Positions 37,701 through 47,243 of a stretch of 64,000 nt of DNA are shown one piece after another. The DNA is from Psychrosphaera sp. F3M07. Its GTDB lineage: Bacteria; Pseudomonadota; Gammaproteobacteria; Enterobacterales; Alteromonadaceae. The notes under the pieces were generated by a model. The model made no database searches, had not been told where the DNA came from, and saw only the letters and a list, made by a program, of their open reading frames with translations. Every line of letters begins with the position of its first letter. Position 1 is the stretch's first letter. The DNA lies in NCBI RefSeq assembly GCF_018860345.1, contig NZ_JAHKPJ010000016.1:62001-126000 (forward strand), in the 5' to 3' direction. Made by a program: the position numbers and the translations under genes.

Positions 37701-38609
37701 ATGGAAAAGAATCAAGACAGTTTTCAAGGCGTCATTGCTATTATTATTGCTAGTTTTCTGTGGGGTACAACTGGCACTGTGGCAAGCTTTTCACCTGATA
37801 TAAACTCTTTGGCGATTGGTGCGTTTTCTATGGGAATAGGCGGAGTTTTACTTGTAATCACCGCTAGGACAAAGTTACTTATAGATTATAAGGTGATGTT
37901 AAATCAACCTAAAACATTAATATTGGGTGCCGCTTCAGTCGCTATTTACCCATTAGCATTTTATAGTTCTATGCATTTATCTGGTGTAGCCGTCGGTACT
38001 GTAATTTCAATAGCCAGCGCGCCTTTTTTTGCTGCAATTTTTGAACATCTAATAAGTAAAAAGAAAATATCATTGCAATGGATTTTAAGCTTTATCATAG
38101 GGGCTATAGGTATAGTCATGTTAACTATTGGTCGAGACCAAAGCAGTATTACGTCGTATAGTATTAATCAACAGAGTTTAGGTATTGTTTTAGGCGGCAT
38201 TGCAGGATTAACTTATGCAGGTTATTCATGGGCCGCTAGACAATTTATTGAAAGTGGTGTTAATTCAAAATCGTCCATGTCTGGACTATTTGGTTGTGCT
38301 GCAATTTTACTGCTCCCATCATTATACTTTACCGGTGAGAACTTATTTTCAAGCGGAACAAATACGCTAGTATCTTTATATATGGCAATTATCCCAATGT
38401 TTTTGGGATATTTATTATTTGGTTTTGGCTTGAATTACATAGATGCAAGTAAAGCAACACTCATTACCTTAATAGAGCCATTAGTTGCAACTCTTTTGGC
38501 TGTTTTAATTATTGGTGAAAGATTTAAATTTATTGGTTGGTTAGGTATTGCTTTAGTTTCTCTATGCCTGTTGATGCAAACTAGCAAAGCTAAACCTAAT
38601 GTTAAATAG
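37701..38609 (+). CDS. EamA/DMT-family transporter
   Basis: 302 residues with ten predicted membrane segments in two EamA repeats. Markers are SFLWGTTGTVASF in the first repeat and the final EPLVATLLAVLIIGERF, typical of the family. It is probably a metabolite or amino-acid exporter of the inner membrane. The ligand cannot be read from sequence. Confidence 0.9.
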   Translation: MEKNQDSFQGVIAIIIASFLWGTTGTVASFSPDINSLAIGAFSMGIGGVLLVITARTKLLIDYKVMLNQPKTLILGAASVAIYPLAFYSSMHLSGVAVGTVISIASAPFFAAIFEHLISKKKISLQWILSFIIGAIGIVMLTIGRDQSSITSYSINQQSLGIVLGGIAGLTYAGYSWAARQFIESGVNSKSSMSGLFGCAAILLLPSLYFTGENLFSSGTNTLVSLYMAIIPMFLGYLLFGFGLNYIDASKATLITLIEPLVATLLAVLIIGERFKFIGWLGIALVSLCLLMQTSKAKPNVK

Positions 38610-38658
38610 TTCGCTGACTTAACGTCTCTGGCATTAGGCGACTAATGGCTTTAGCTGT

Positions 38659-41490
38659 CTATTTCGAATTCGTAAATTGCCATTGACGTGCGGCATGTTC
38701 AGGTAATGGTTTACTGTAGAAATACCCTTGTACTAAGTAACATTCGTTTAATTGTAAAAAGTCTATTTGTTCTTGTGTTTCAGCCCCTTCGGCTATGACT
38801 TCCAACCCTAATTTTTTGGCCATGGCGATGATAGCGCCAGTGATCTCAACATCATTAACATCATGCGGTATATCTTGGATAAATGACCTATCAATCTTAA
38901 GAGTATTGACAGGGAAACGTTTTAAATAACTCAGAGACGAATAACCAGTACCAAAGTCATCAATGGAGATCTGCACACCTATTTGTTTCATTTCGTGCAA
39001 CTGCAAAATGGCATCTTCAACATCCGCCATCAGATACGATTCCGTTATTTCCAATTCAACCAGGTTTGGATCAACATTATATTTTTTGATCAGTAACTCT
39101 ATGGTTTCACTGCAGGTTCCTGATTCAAACTGACGTGCGCTAATATTAATAGACACAGGGACTTTGTTATCTAAACTGCTAACAAACTTAATGGCGTTTT
39201 CCATTACCCAGTCACTGATCTCTAATATCAAATGGCTTTGCTCAGCGATGGGAATAAATTTAGCCGGCGATACAAAACCTAAATCGTCATCCATCCAGCG
39301 TAATAAGGCTTCATAACCAACAATTTGTTGTTTATGAAAGTCAACTTTTGGCTGATAATATAATTCCAACTTATCTTGGCTTAACGCCTTGGTTAGCGCC
39401 AGTTCAATATCTAAACGCTCTTTGACTGTGTCATTTAATTCTTGAGTGAAAAAGTTAAACGTGTTCTTACCATTATTTTTGGCTTCAAACATCGCCAGAT
39501 CTGCATGCTGTAATAATATCTCTGCATCTTTAACGTCATCATTAGACAGCGTGATACCTATACTTGTGTTTATTTGCACGCTTTGATCTTTAATCTTAAA
39601 TGGCTCCGCAACTAAATTGAGAATGGTGGTTGCCGTATTCAAAATACTTTGTTCAGAGTCACCCATGCCTATAATAAGCGCAAATTCATCCCCGCCCATA
39701 CGAGCCACAACATCTTCTCGGCGCAAGCGTTCGGTTAAACGTTGACCAAGTTGAATTAGGATTGAGTCGCCGCCTTCATAACCATATTTATCATTAACTC
39801 GTTTAAAGTCATCAATATCAAAATGTAATAAGGCAAAATTAAAGTGGCCGCGTTTATTCATCTCTACAAACTTTTCTAACTGGGCAACAAAAAAGCTACG
39901 GTTAGCTAAATTAGTTAATTCGTCGGTATAAGCTAACTTTTCAATTTTGCTTTGGCTGTCTTTGATAAACGATATATCTTGTAACGACACCACATACTTA
40001 GTGACGTGTCCGTTATCATCTCGCATCGGTGTTATTGTGGTATTGACCCACACTTGATTTTCAGAGCCAAACTCCTTTAACACCAGTTCCCCATGCCAGC
40101 TTTGTTTCCGTCTAATATCATTGACTATCTGCTCTGGAATGAAGGCCATCAGATTATGAATGTGACTGAAAAAACGAGAACCTAACACGATATCTCGGTC
40201 ACAATTTAATAGCTTTAACGACTTACTATCGACAAAACTAATGGTGAAATCCAATTCTAAAATTAGAACGGCATTGTCTGAATAACTAACCGCTTGAGCT
40301 AGTGCCCGGTTTTCTTCAACTTCTAATTTTAATTGTTCTATAACATTTCGTTTACTCTCTAAACGGCTACCAAAACGATCAAACAAATGATTAAGTTTAT
40401 CGTTAACTTGTGCAATTTCATCTTCCCCCTGAATGTGTTGGCGTAAGTCTAGATGACCGTTACTCGCTCTGGTTATTAAGTTTGCGGTTTGTCTTAAACG
40501 TATTGATACATAACGTCTAGTTAACCAAATAGTAATGAAGAACAAGATGGTAAGTAATATGGCAATGATTGATAACATCTTCATCAACTGTTGATTGGCA
40601 TGTTGCAACATCACTTTTTCAGGAACATAACTAACCACAGTCCAGCCATTTTCAGAAATTTCTTGCACGACGGCAAAAACCTTATTCCCCCAATCGGTGA
40701 ACTGATAGACCTCACCACTTTGTTTATCAAGGTTAATAAAGTCAACGATTGATGAACGTACAATTGAGTTAGTCCGCTGTAATAAGTGTAAGTTGTCATT
40801 TTGACGAATTAAACGTGAACCATAATCAGGATGAAATATTAAATTGCCGCTAGCGTCATAAATGAATATTTCTGACCCATTTTGAGACTCTTTTAATTTG
40901 TTCCGAAGTTCATTAATGACATTATCGACATTAATTGCACTGGCAAAGATACCCACTGATTTACCATCCACCGCTATCGGTGACATATAGAATGATAACC
41001 ACTGTTTAACTAGAGGTTCAAAAAACAACGAACTCCATGTTCCTTGTTCAAGGCTTGGCTCAGCCGCAGATATTTGATCTATGAGTTCTTTTTGTTTACG
41101 TCGAATGTCATTGGATATTTGCCAATTTTCGGGGGCACTGTGTCGCACATCAAGGCCATTGGTCATATAACTGATGACTACATTATTACTGATTAAAGGT
41201 AAAACAATTTGCCAACTTTGTTCAATGCTTAAATTGTGTTCTGATGACAATAATTCTTCGAATAAAGAACCTAAAACTTGCGTGTTTTGTTGATGATTGT
41301 GTAATTGATTATCAAACAATCTTGTTATGTATTCTGACTGTTTGAGTAAATTATTAGTAACTAACTGAGTGGATATCTTTTTTTCATTTTTAAAATAAAG
41401 AGTTGCGGCTAACAACATAAAAATACATAAGCTGGTCACAATAATGAAAGTAATTTTAAAGATGATGCTTCTTGAACTTAATACGCTCAC
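38659..41490 (-). CDS. Membrane Cache-HAMP-PAS-GGDEF-EAL protein
   Basis: 943 residues. Membrane segments near 10-30 and 300-322 enclose a periplasmic dCache-type sensor. HAMP (about 323-375) and a PAS domain (about 400-515) follow. The GGDEF motif RMGGDEFAL is near residue 593 and the EAL motif GYEALLRW near 724. INISARQFE and DDFGTGYSSLSYL are intact, so both c-di-GMP synthesis and hydrolysis are possible. This architecture differs from the GGDEF-EAL gene at 13975, which has no large periplasmic sensor. Confidence 0.93.
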   Translation of the reverse strand: MSVLSSRSIIFKITFIIVTSLCIFMLLAATLYFKNEKKISTQLVTNNLLKQSEYITRLFDNQLHNHQQNTQVLGSLFEELLSSEHNLSIEQSWQIVLPLISNNVVISYMTNGLDVRHSAPENWQISNDIRRKQKELIDQISAAEPSLEQGTWSSLFFEPLVKQWLSFYMSPIAVDGKSVGIFASAINVDNVINELRNKLKESQNGSEIFIYDASGNLIFHPDYGSRLIRQNDNLHLLQRTNSIVRSSIVDFINLDKQSGEVYQFTDWGNKVFAVVQEISENGWTVVSYVPEKVMLQHANQQLMKMLSIIAILLTILFFITIWLTRRYVSIRLRQTANLITRASNGHLDLRQHIQGEDEIAQVNDKLNHLFDRFGSRLESKRNVIEQLKLEVEENRALAQAVSYSDNAVLILELDFTISFVDSKSLKLLNCDRDIVLGSRFFSHIHNLMAFIPEQIVNDIRRKQSWHGELVLKEFGSENQVWVNTTITPMRDDNGHVTKYVVSLQDISFIKDSQSKIEKLAYTDELTNLANRSFFVAQLEKFVEMNKRGHFNFALLHFDIDDFKRVNDKYGYEGGDSILIQLGQRLTERLRREDVVARMGGDEFALIIGMGDSEQSILNTATTILNLVAEPFKIKDQSVQINTSIGITLSNDDVKDAEILLQHADLAMFEAKNNGKNTFNFFTQELNDTVKERLDIELALTKALSQDKLELYYQPKVDFHKQQIVGYEALLRWMDDDLGFVSPAKFIPIAEQSHLILEISDWVMENAIKFVSSLDNKVPVSINISARQFESGTCSETIELLIKKYNVDPNLVELEITESYLMADVEDAILQLHEMKQIGVQISIDDFGTGYSSLSYLKRFPVNTLKIDRSFIQDIPHDVNDVEITGAIIAMAKKLGLEVIAEGAETQEQIDFLQLNECYLVQGYFYSKPLPEHAARQWQFTNSK

Positions 41491-41709
41491 AAATGATGTG
41501 CCCTATTCGGAATATGATAGTTACCGTCAAACTATGTTTAACCTAGACTAAAACATACTTATACCAATTGAGAAAATTTATTCAATGGCTATTATCCAAA
41601 GATAGCGTTAAATTTTAAACTAGGTTAATTTATATCAATATTGATGTCTTATTATTCTTTTTATGCTGGATTTATGCATTTAAATTAGAGTTTTTACCCA
41701 AATAAATGA
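41491..41709. other. Intergenic region upstream of the pheA leader
   Basis: An AT-rich stretch between the divergent GGDEF-EAL gene and the pheA leader. I see no coding frame or stable fold. It must hold the promoter of the GGDEF-EAL gene. Confidence 0.5.
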
Positions 41710-41738
41710 TTGACATTAATTCCAAACAAAAATAGATT
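41710..41738 (+). promoter_or_regulatory. Candidate sigma-70 promoter of pheL-pheA
   Basis: A perfect -35 TTGACA (41710-41715), a 17-bp spacer and TAGATT (41733-41738, 4 of 6 at the -10). The predicted start site is near 41745, one base before the leader ATG, which would make the leader mRNA almost leaderless. That oddity lowers confidence; another promoter further upstream is possible. Confidence 0.5.
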
Positions 41739-41745
41739 GGAATGC

Positions 41746-41814
41746 ATGAAAACAAATACTTTATTTTTAAATTTTACATTTAGACACTTTTTTCTATTTA
41801 CACTTTGTGAATAG
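41746..41814 (+). CDS. pheL: Phe-rich leader peptide of pheA
   Basis: A 22-codon frame from ATG to TAG encoding MKTNTLFLNFTFRHFFLFTL plus Cys-Glu. Six of its codons are Phe, clustered between codons 7 and 18. The stop codon overlaps GGAAGGT (41814-41820), which is complementary to ACCTTCC in the terminator stem. That is the layout needed for attenuation by charged tRNA-Phe. An alternative 13-codon frame from 41742 is also Phe-containing but ends too early. Confidence 0.82.
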   Translation: MKTNTLFLNFTFRHFFLFTLCE

Positions 41815-41851
41815 GAAGGTGGACTTGGTGTGTTAAAAAGAAACCAATTCT

Positions 41852-41878
41852 AAAACCTTCCACACGGAAGGTTTTTTT
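41852..41878 (+). terminator. Attenuator terminator of pheA
   Basis: AAAACCTTCC (41852-41861), loop ACAC, GGAAGGTTTT (41866-41875) and a T-run of seven. It lies between the leader peptide and pheA. The competing arm GGAAGGT at 41814-41820 can pair with ACCTTCC (41855-41861) instead, forming an antiterminator when a ribosome stalls at the Phe codons. Confidence 0.9.
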
Positions 41879-41907
41879 ATGCAAGTAAAAATGATTAAGG
41901 CTAACAA

Positions 41908-43071
41908 GTGATTGAGTTATCGGAATTAAGACAAGATATAAATGAAATAGACAATGAGTTAATGATTTTACTGGCTAAACGTCGTCGCATTTCTCACTTA
42001 GTAGCAGAAGCTAAAATTCAGCAAAATAAACCGGTTCGTGACATCAAACGTGAAGAGCAAATGTTAGTTGAATTGATCAATGGCGGAAAATCACTTGGCC
42101 TTGACGGTTATTATGTAAAACAAGTTTTTCAAACGGTAATTGAAGATTCGGTATTACATCAACAAGCGTTATTGCAAAAACACTCAAATGCAGCTTCTAG
42201 CCACTTGCCTATTAATCGTGTTGCTTATCTTGGTAGTCAAGGTTCTTATAGCGACTTAGCGACTCAAAAGTACTTTTCTAGACATCCGTCTGAATTAAAA
42301 CAATTAGGCTGTACCAGCTTTAATGAGATCATAGATACGGTAGAGCAAGGCAAAGCCGACCATGGTATTTTACCTATCGAAAATACGTCTTCAGGCAGTA
42401 TTAACGAAGTTTATGACTTACTGCAACACACCAATTTATCAATCGTTGGCGAGCTGACACACCCCGTTAATCACTGCATGGTGTCTGCGGTTGATACTAA
42501 ACCAGAAAAAATTAAAAAGTTATTTGCCCACCCGCAAGTTTACGCACAGTGCAGTAATTACTTAAACCAATTCCACGATGTAGAAATTGAATACTGTGAA
42601 GCATCATCTGCCGCATTTGAACAAGTGAAAAATGATACCTCTGGTGAGTTAGCTGCATTAGGCAGCGGTGAAGGCGCTAGGTTATATGGCTTACAAATTA
42701 TTGCCGAAGCCTTAGCTAACCAAAAAGAAAACTACAGCCGATTTATTGTGTTAGCACCTAAAGAAGTCTCGGTATCAACACAAATACCAGCGAAAACAAC
42801 GTGGATTATGTCTACCGAACAAAAACCAGGTGCGTTAGTGGATGCTTTATTGGTGTTAAAAGAACACAAGGTGAATATGTGTAAATTGGAATCTCGCCCA
42901 ATTACAGGTAACCCTTGGGAAGAAATGTTTTATGTGGATGTCCATGCTAACTTACAAGATAAAAACCTTGCGAATGCAATTAGAGATCTAAGAGCATTAA
43001 CCCCATACCTTAAGGTGTTAGGTTGTTACCCAAGTGAAGATGTGCAAGCCGCACAAGTAACAATCGATTAA
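41908..43071 (+). CDS. pheA: PheA, chorismate mutase / prephenate dehydratase
   Basis: 387 residues. An AroQ chorismate mutase helix bundle (1-90; LRQDINEIDNELMILLAKRR) is followed by prephenate dehydratase (about 105-285; VAYLGSQGSYSDLATQ, ENTSSGSINEVYDLL) and an ACT domain (about 298-380; PGALVDALLVLKEHKVNM and ESRP for Phe binding). It turns chorismate into phenylpyruvate and is feedback-inhibited by Phe. The start is GTG with AAGG upstream. Transcription is probably attenuated as described for the leader. Confidence 0.96.
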   Translation: MIELSELRQDINEIDNELMILLAKRRRISHLVAEAKIQQNKPVRDIKREEQMLVELINGGKSLGLDGYYVKQVFQTVIEDSVLHQQALLQKHSNAASSHLPINRVAYLGSQGSYSDLATQKYFSRHPSELKQLGCTSFNEIIDTVEQGKADHGILPIENTSSGSINEVYDLLQHTNLSIVGELTHPVNHCMVSAVDTKPEKIKKLFAHPQVYAQCSNYLNQFHDVEIEYCEASSAAFEQVKNDTSGELAALGSGEGARLYGLQIIAEALANQKENYSRFIVLAPKEVSVSTQIPAKTTWIMSTEQKPGALVDALLVLKEHKVNMCKLESRPITGNPWEEMFYVDVHANLQDKNLANAIRDLRALTPYLKVLGCYPSEDVQAAQVTID

Positions 43072-43090
43072 TCAAACGGTCAATCTATTA

Positions 43091-43125
43091 GGGCGTTTTT
43101 CGAGTCTTATAAATGAAAAACGCCC
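43091..43125. terminator. Hairpin after pheA, between convergent genes
   Basis: GGGCGTTTTTC (43091-43101) and GAAAAACGCCC (43115-43125) form an 11-bp stem with a 13-nt loop. Internal T and A runs make it usable for either direction, though no external T-run follows. Confidence 0.65.
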
Positions 43126-43157
43126 AATAAATAAATTAAAACACGCCTAACTGATGC

Positions 43158-43673
43158 TTAATGAGTCTCATCGATAAATTGCTTTGTTGCTTTTAAATAA
43201 AAATTTTGTTGCTGGAACTCTATAACGGCTACCACGTCAACAAAAATGCCAGTATCCCATTCAGGCCCATCATCAAGTCTATATCGAGACTCCGAACTAG
43301 TATCTTGATATTCTTGTTTCTCTAGTTGTTCTGAATACCACACCTCATCACCGTTAATAATATATACAGCCGCCACATTAAAATCAGAAAGGTTTGTATA
43401 ATACTGTTCAACTAATTTCAGGCTCATTTTCAGCGAACTATCTAACGAATTTCCTGGCATAAAATCACGCCATAAAAATGTGTCTAACTTGAGCAACTTT
43501 TCATTAACATTTAGTTCTTCATTAACTAAGTCAAGTTCCGAAAAAGTCAGTTTATCAGCTTGAATTAACTCTATGTCACTGGAATACAATTTAGATAAAT
43601 GTATTTCATCATCATTACCGCTGCTGCATCCCAGCAATAAAATTATAAATAAACTAATAATCAGCAATCTCAT
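43158..43673 (-). CDS. Predicted lipoprotein of unknown function
   Basis: 171 residues from the ATG at 43673, which has a GGAAAGG site upstream. The signal peptide ends in the lipobox LLGC with Cys16. The rest is soluble, acidic and without a family I recognise. A C-terminal part (GIFVDVVAVIEFQQQNFYLKA) looks beta-rich. It starts 38 bp after the beta-propeller lipoprotein gene, so the two are probably one operon. Confidence 0.75.
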   Translation of the reverse strand: MRLLIISLFIILLLGCSSGNDDEIHLSKLYSSDIELIQADKLTFSELDLVNEELNVNEKLLKLDTFLWRDFMPGNSLDSSLKMSLKLVEQYYTNLSDFNVAAVYIINGDEVWYSEQLEKQEYQDTSSESRYRLDDGPEWDTGIFVDVVAVIEFQQQNFYLKATKQFIDETH

Positions 43674-43711
43674 TGCCTTTCCTTCAATAATAATCACATT
43701 ATCAAGTAATC

Positions 43712-45718
43712 TTAATACGGACCTGTCATGTTAGTCGGATTAGACCAATATGTTTGCCACACTAAATTGTCACGGATGTAATAAAACACATCACCATGGA
43801 TAACACTTCTGTCTCCCCAACTGCCATAATAATTTGAATCTGTCGTTAAGTTACCAACATTATTGAGGACTCCGCCGTTATCTAAACTAACTTCCACCAT
43901 TTGCATAGACTGGAAATACTGCCAATTTAAATCACCGTTTGATGCAATACTTCGTTGCCAACCAGATAAAGGAAATGAAAATTTGAAATTGGTGTCATCA
44001 ACTTTAAGTTGAGTTAACGCATGGTAGTCCCATTCTGCTACGGACGATCGGTTCTCATACACTAAAGTCGCTGCCACAATAGGATTGTTGGGATTAGATA
44101 CATCGTACAATTCTGCTTTAGCCCCTTCTGTAAATTCCTGCTCAGTGGCATTGACTAAACCATTGGTATTGGGATCAATTTGTTGGCCAATACCTAAAAT
44201 AAAGTTGTCATTTAATGGCTGTAAATAACCAGAATACCCTGGAATTTCAAGTTCACCGGCAATAACAGGGTGTGTAGGTTCGGATAAATCAATGACGTAT
44301 AAAGGATCGGTTCTTCTAAAAGTGACAACATAGGCTTTGTCTGCAAAATAGCGTACTGCGTATATGTCTTCATCTGGCTTACCTATTGACGCTGGATTTT
44401 CATCATTAGGCAAGGTTGCAACGGTTTCTAATTGTTGTTGCTCATTACTTTTAAGTACGAATAACCTATGTACTCTTTCATTATTATCATTTAACACATT
44501 ATTGTCCGAGGTAACCACGCGTAAGAACTCATCACGTTCACTAAACCTTAAGTGTGAGTTATTCCAAGCCAAGTGACCTAATACTGAACCTGAAGCCGCA
44601 TAACTTATATTGTCATCGTTTAGTGCAAATTGATGGATTACTGTTTTATATTGACCGTTTTCTTGCTCGAATATTCGACCATACAAATACAAATTATTTG
44701 GTGAAGCATACAAACCATCTAATGGGGCAATGACACAAATTGAATTAAATGTTTCAGGATCATTTAGGTCAAAGGTGGTTAATGTGGTTATTTTGTTAAA
44801 ACCCGTTTCATTAAGGGTAGAATCAGGTAAATAACATTGGTCAATATTCACCAATGACTGAGCGCTGCTTCCTTTTTTTGTGATGGTAGGTAATAAATCA
44901 GATATATCGGTATCGAGTACGTCTTGATAAAGAGATTGCATTTCATAGTCAGAGGACAAATCGCGGGAATAAGTTGAAAGTTCTGGCTGATAAGCACTGA
45001 CGATATAGACTTTATTGCCAATTCTTCTTGAAGAAAGCACGTGCCCATCAATACTGTAATTCACTAATTCTGTCGGGGTAGCATGATCCGTTACGTCATT
45101 TATGTTTACCCCAAACGCTTGCGGCTGATACCAATAAGACTCTGCCGCAATTCCAACCACACTATTACCGCCTGCGGTAGTTAAATCATCAACTCTATTT
45201 TTTGAATAAATCGCCATCATACGCTGATCATTAAGGTATAAATCGGAAAGATAATTTGCATTTGTATCTGTTGGAATAATGGCAACTTCAAGCAAACTGT
45301 CATCGCTTTGCTTATCTAAAACACGGATATGTGGAGCTTGGTCACCTCCTCCAGAGTAAATATCTCTATTACTTGCTAAATACATAGTGTTGCCGTTGTA
45401 CTTAACACGATCGCTTTCAGCCACACCGGCTTCTTGAGTGGTGGTGCCAGAGAATCGGGTTGCACTGTTATCCGCAGAAACACTTTCCGCTACTGCAACT
45501 GGCTCTTCACATTCATTACAAAAGTATTGAGTGTATGAACGAGTGCTGGATAAAAACACGCCATTTTTAATCACTAATTCAGTTTTATTTACATTGCTTT
45601 TTACTAATTTATTCCCATCCAGTTCCATCTCTTTTAAGTCATTATGATTTAAAACATGATTATTATTACAAGCGACTAACGTTGTTACTAAAAGGCTGAC
45701 TAAGATTTTTATTTTCAT
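43712..45718 (-). CDS. Lipoprotein with C-terminal beta-propeller domain
   Basis: About 668 residues. The signal peptide ends in LVAC with Cys17. The body matches the secreted beta-propeller family (Pfam Beta_propel): AGVAESDRVKYNGNTMYLAS, YAVRYFADKAYVVTF, TDPLYVIDLSEP and GELEIPGYSGYLQPL. A CNEC pair near residue 70 may bind metal or form a disulfide. The frame is open upstream to 45805, but only the ATG at 45718 gives a proper signal peptide. Function of the family is unknown. Confidence 0.85.
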   Translation of the reverse strand: MKIKILVSLLVTTLVACNNNHVLNHNDLKEMELDGNKLVKSNVNKTELVIKNGVFLSSTRSYTQYFCNECEEPVAVAESVSADNSATRFSGTTTQEAGVAESDRVKYNGNTMYLASNRDIYSGGGDQAPHIRVLDKQSDDSLLEVAIIPTDTNANYLSDLYLNDQRMMAIYSKNRVDDLTTAGGNSVVGIAAESYWYQPQAFGVNINDVTDHATPTELVNYSIDGHVLSSRRIGNKVYIVSAYQPELSTYSRDLSSDYEMQSLYQDVLDTDISDLLPTITKKGSSAQSLVNIDQCYLPDSTLNETGFNKITTLTTFDLNDPETFNSICVIAPLDGLYASPNNLYLYGRIFEQENGQYKTVIHQFALNDDNISYAASGSVLGHLAWNNSHLRFSERDEFLRVVTSDNNVLNDNNERVHRLFVLKSNEQQQLETVATLPNDENPASIGKPDEDIYAVRYFADKAYVVTFRRTDPLYVIDLSEPTHPVIAGELEIPGYSGYLQPLNDNFILGIGQQIDPNTNGLVNATEQEFTEGAKAELYDVSNPNNPIVAATLVYENRSSVAEWDYHALTQLKVDDTNFKFSFPLSGWQRSIASNGDLNWQYFQSMQMVEVSLDNGGVLNNVGNLTTDSNYYGSWGDRSVIHGDVFYYIRDNLVWQTYWSNPTNMTGPY

Positions 45719-45877
45719 TTTTTTGATTCCAGTTAAACCGATAGCATTAAACTTTACTCTAATAAATTTTGTAGACTGTTGTGATTTGCAATCAAATGTT
45801 ATCAATTGTAACCCGGCTATAGTATTGCAAAACTTCGTGTTAAATTGAGCGCCAAGTTATCATTAAACAAAAATATA

Positions 45878-46807
45878 ATGGCTAAAGTCCTTCTCCTAAT
45901 AATTACATTCACCTTTGGTATTTGTTATTCAGTCTATGCTGATAACGAAGTCAACGACACTGAAAATCTAAAGATAGATCAGTTCAATATCAGCTTGTCT
46001 TTTGGTATCGGACAACGGGATCAGTTTGTCGTCGGTCAAGACGATTTAAAACTCTATTTAGCCCCTTCAATTAGTTATTACGGCGCCCATTTATTTTTTG
46101 ATAATGGCACTTTAGGTTATACCTTCAAGGAAGAAGCTCAATGGGCTTTCAGTGTCATCACTGAATTAAATCCGTATGCTAAATATTTTAATCACAACCA
46201 TATTAGCAACAGCTTCTTAGAATTTTCTGAGGCAGTTCCAAGTCCGGATTATGAAGGCGTATTAGATTCAGCAAGTGGTGATCAGGTGATTACGCCTAGT
46301 GATAATGAATACCTTATCCTGACCAAAAAGGTCACTACCGAGTTAATGAGAAAAAAACGTATCTCTTTGGATGGTGGCATCCAATTGAATTATTTTCTGG
46401 GGGCCAATCAAAGAATTGATTTCAGTCTTTTACACGATGTCTCTGACTTGCATAATGGATACAGATTTGATTTGAATTGGAATATGGGCTTTCAGTTTGC
46501 TTTATTTGGCCAACAACCTTGGAGAGCTAAGTTAGGTTTGGGCTTAGATTATTTAGACGCTAATTCCGCCAACTATTATTTTGGTTTCTCAGATGAAAAT
46601 TTAGAAACATCGTATATCGAGCCATACTATCCAGGTCACATTATGATCCCGGCCATTACACTAAATCTCAACCGGAAGTTAACGAAACATTTATCTTTGA
46701 TGTTGTATATCAAACATCAAAACCTGAATGCCAAAATATCCAAAAGCCCGGTGATAACATCAGATCAGATCAATACAAGCTTTATAGGGTTAACCTATGT
46801 GTTTTAG
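45878..46807 (+). CDS. MipA/OmpV family outer membrane protein
   Basis: 309 residues with a signal peptide ending SVYA. The mature part is a beta-barrel with alternating strands and ends in a Phe (GLTYVF), the usual outer-membrane sorting signal. The LAPSISYYGAHLFFDNGTLGY opening is typical of MipA/OmpV. The frame opens at a TTG (45845), but the ATG at 45878 fits the signal peptide. It heads an operon with a DUF3019 gene and a two-component pair. Confidence 0.87.
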   Translation: MAKVLLLIITFTFGICYSVYADNEVNDTENLKIDQFNISLSFGIGQRDQFVVGQDDLKLYLAPSISYYGAHLFFDNGTLGYTFKEEAQWAFSVITELNPYAKYFNHNHISNSFLEFSEAVPSPDYEGVLDSASGDQVITPSDNEYLILTKKVTTELMRKKRISLDGGIQLNYFLGANQRIDFSLLHDVSDLHNGYRFDLNWNMGFQFALFGQQPWRAKLGLGLDYLDANSANYYFGFSDENLETSYIEPYYPGHIMIPAITLNLNRKLTKHLSLMLYIKHQNLNAKISKSPVITSDQINTSFIGLTYVF

Positions 46808-47243
46808 TTTAGTATCCGATTTTCACAAACATATTCGACTCCCTTTCATTTTATTACTGTTCTTTTCGCCTTATGGTTTTTCTTTAGAACAAGGTTTGCC
46901 TAAAGTTAATTCAACTAAAATTATAATTGAGCAATTTGAGATACGGCCATTAATATGTATTACTCAAATGTTAGGAAACAATTGCGAATTAAAAATCAAA
47001 CTTAACTGGCGCAGTAACATCAATTCAGACTTTTGTGTTTATCAAGAAACGCGCTTAATTAAATGCTGGGAAAATGCACGACAAGGTCAGCATAAAGAAA
47101 CCTTAACATTAATAAAAAACACCCGTTTTAGCTTAAGATTAGAAGGTAACCAAGTAATACTGGCGCAGCAGAATATCAAAATTAATTATACTCATAGTGA
47201 TACTCATCGCCGACGGTTGCGCTCACAATGGAGCATATTTTGA
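46797..47243 (+). CDS. DUF3019 domain-containing exported protein
   Basis: 148 residues. A hydrophobic export segment near residues 14-30 is followed by a small beta-sandwich-like domain with CITQMLGNNCELKIKLNW and CVYQETRLIKCW, the four-cysteine pattern of DUF3019. It overlaps mipA by 11 bp and the regulator gene by a TGATG junction. The family function is unknown; the constant link with MipA and a two-component system suggests an envelope sensing role. Confidence 0.85.
   Translation: MCFSLVSDFHKHIRLPFILLLFFSPYGFSLEQGLPKVNSTKIIIEQFEIRPLICITQMLGNNCELKIKLNWRSNINSDFCVYQETRLIKCWENARQGQHKETLTLIKNTRFSLRLEGNQVILAQQNIKINYTHSDTHRRRLRSQWSIF

Noticed and set aside
41742-41783. Alternative 13-codon leader peptide before pheA
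   Set aside because: It contains three Phe codons but ends 31 bp before the switch arm GGAAGGT, so it cannot explain the attenuation geometry. The 41746 frame does.
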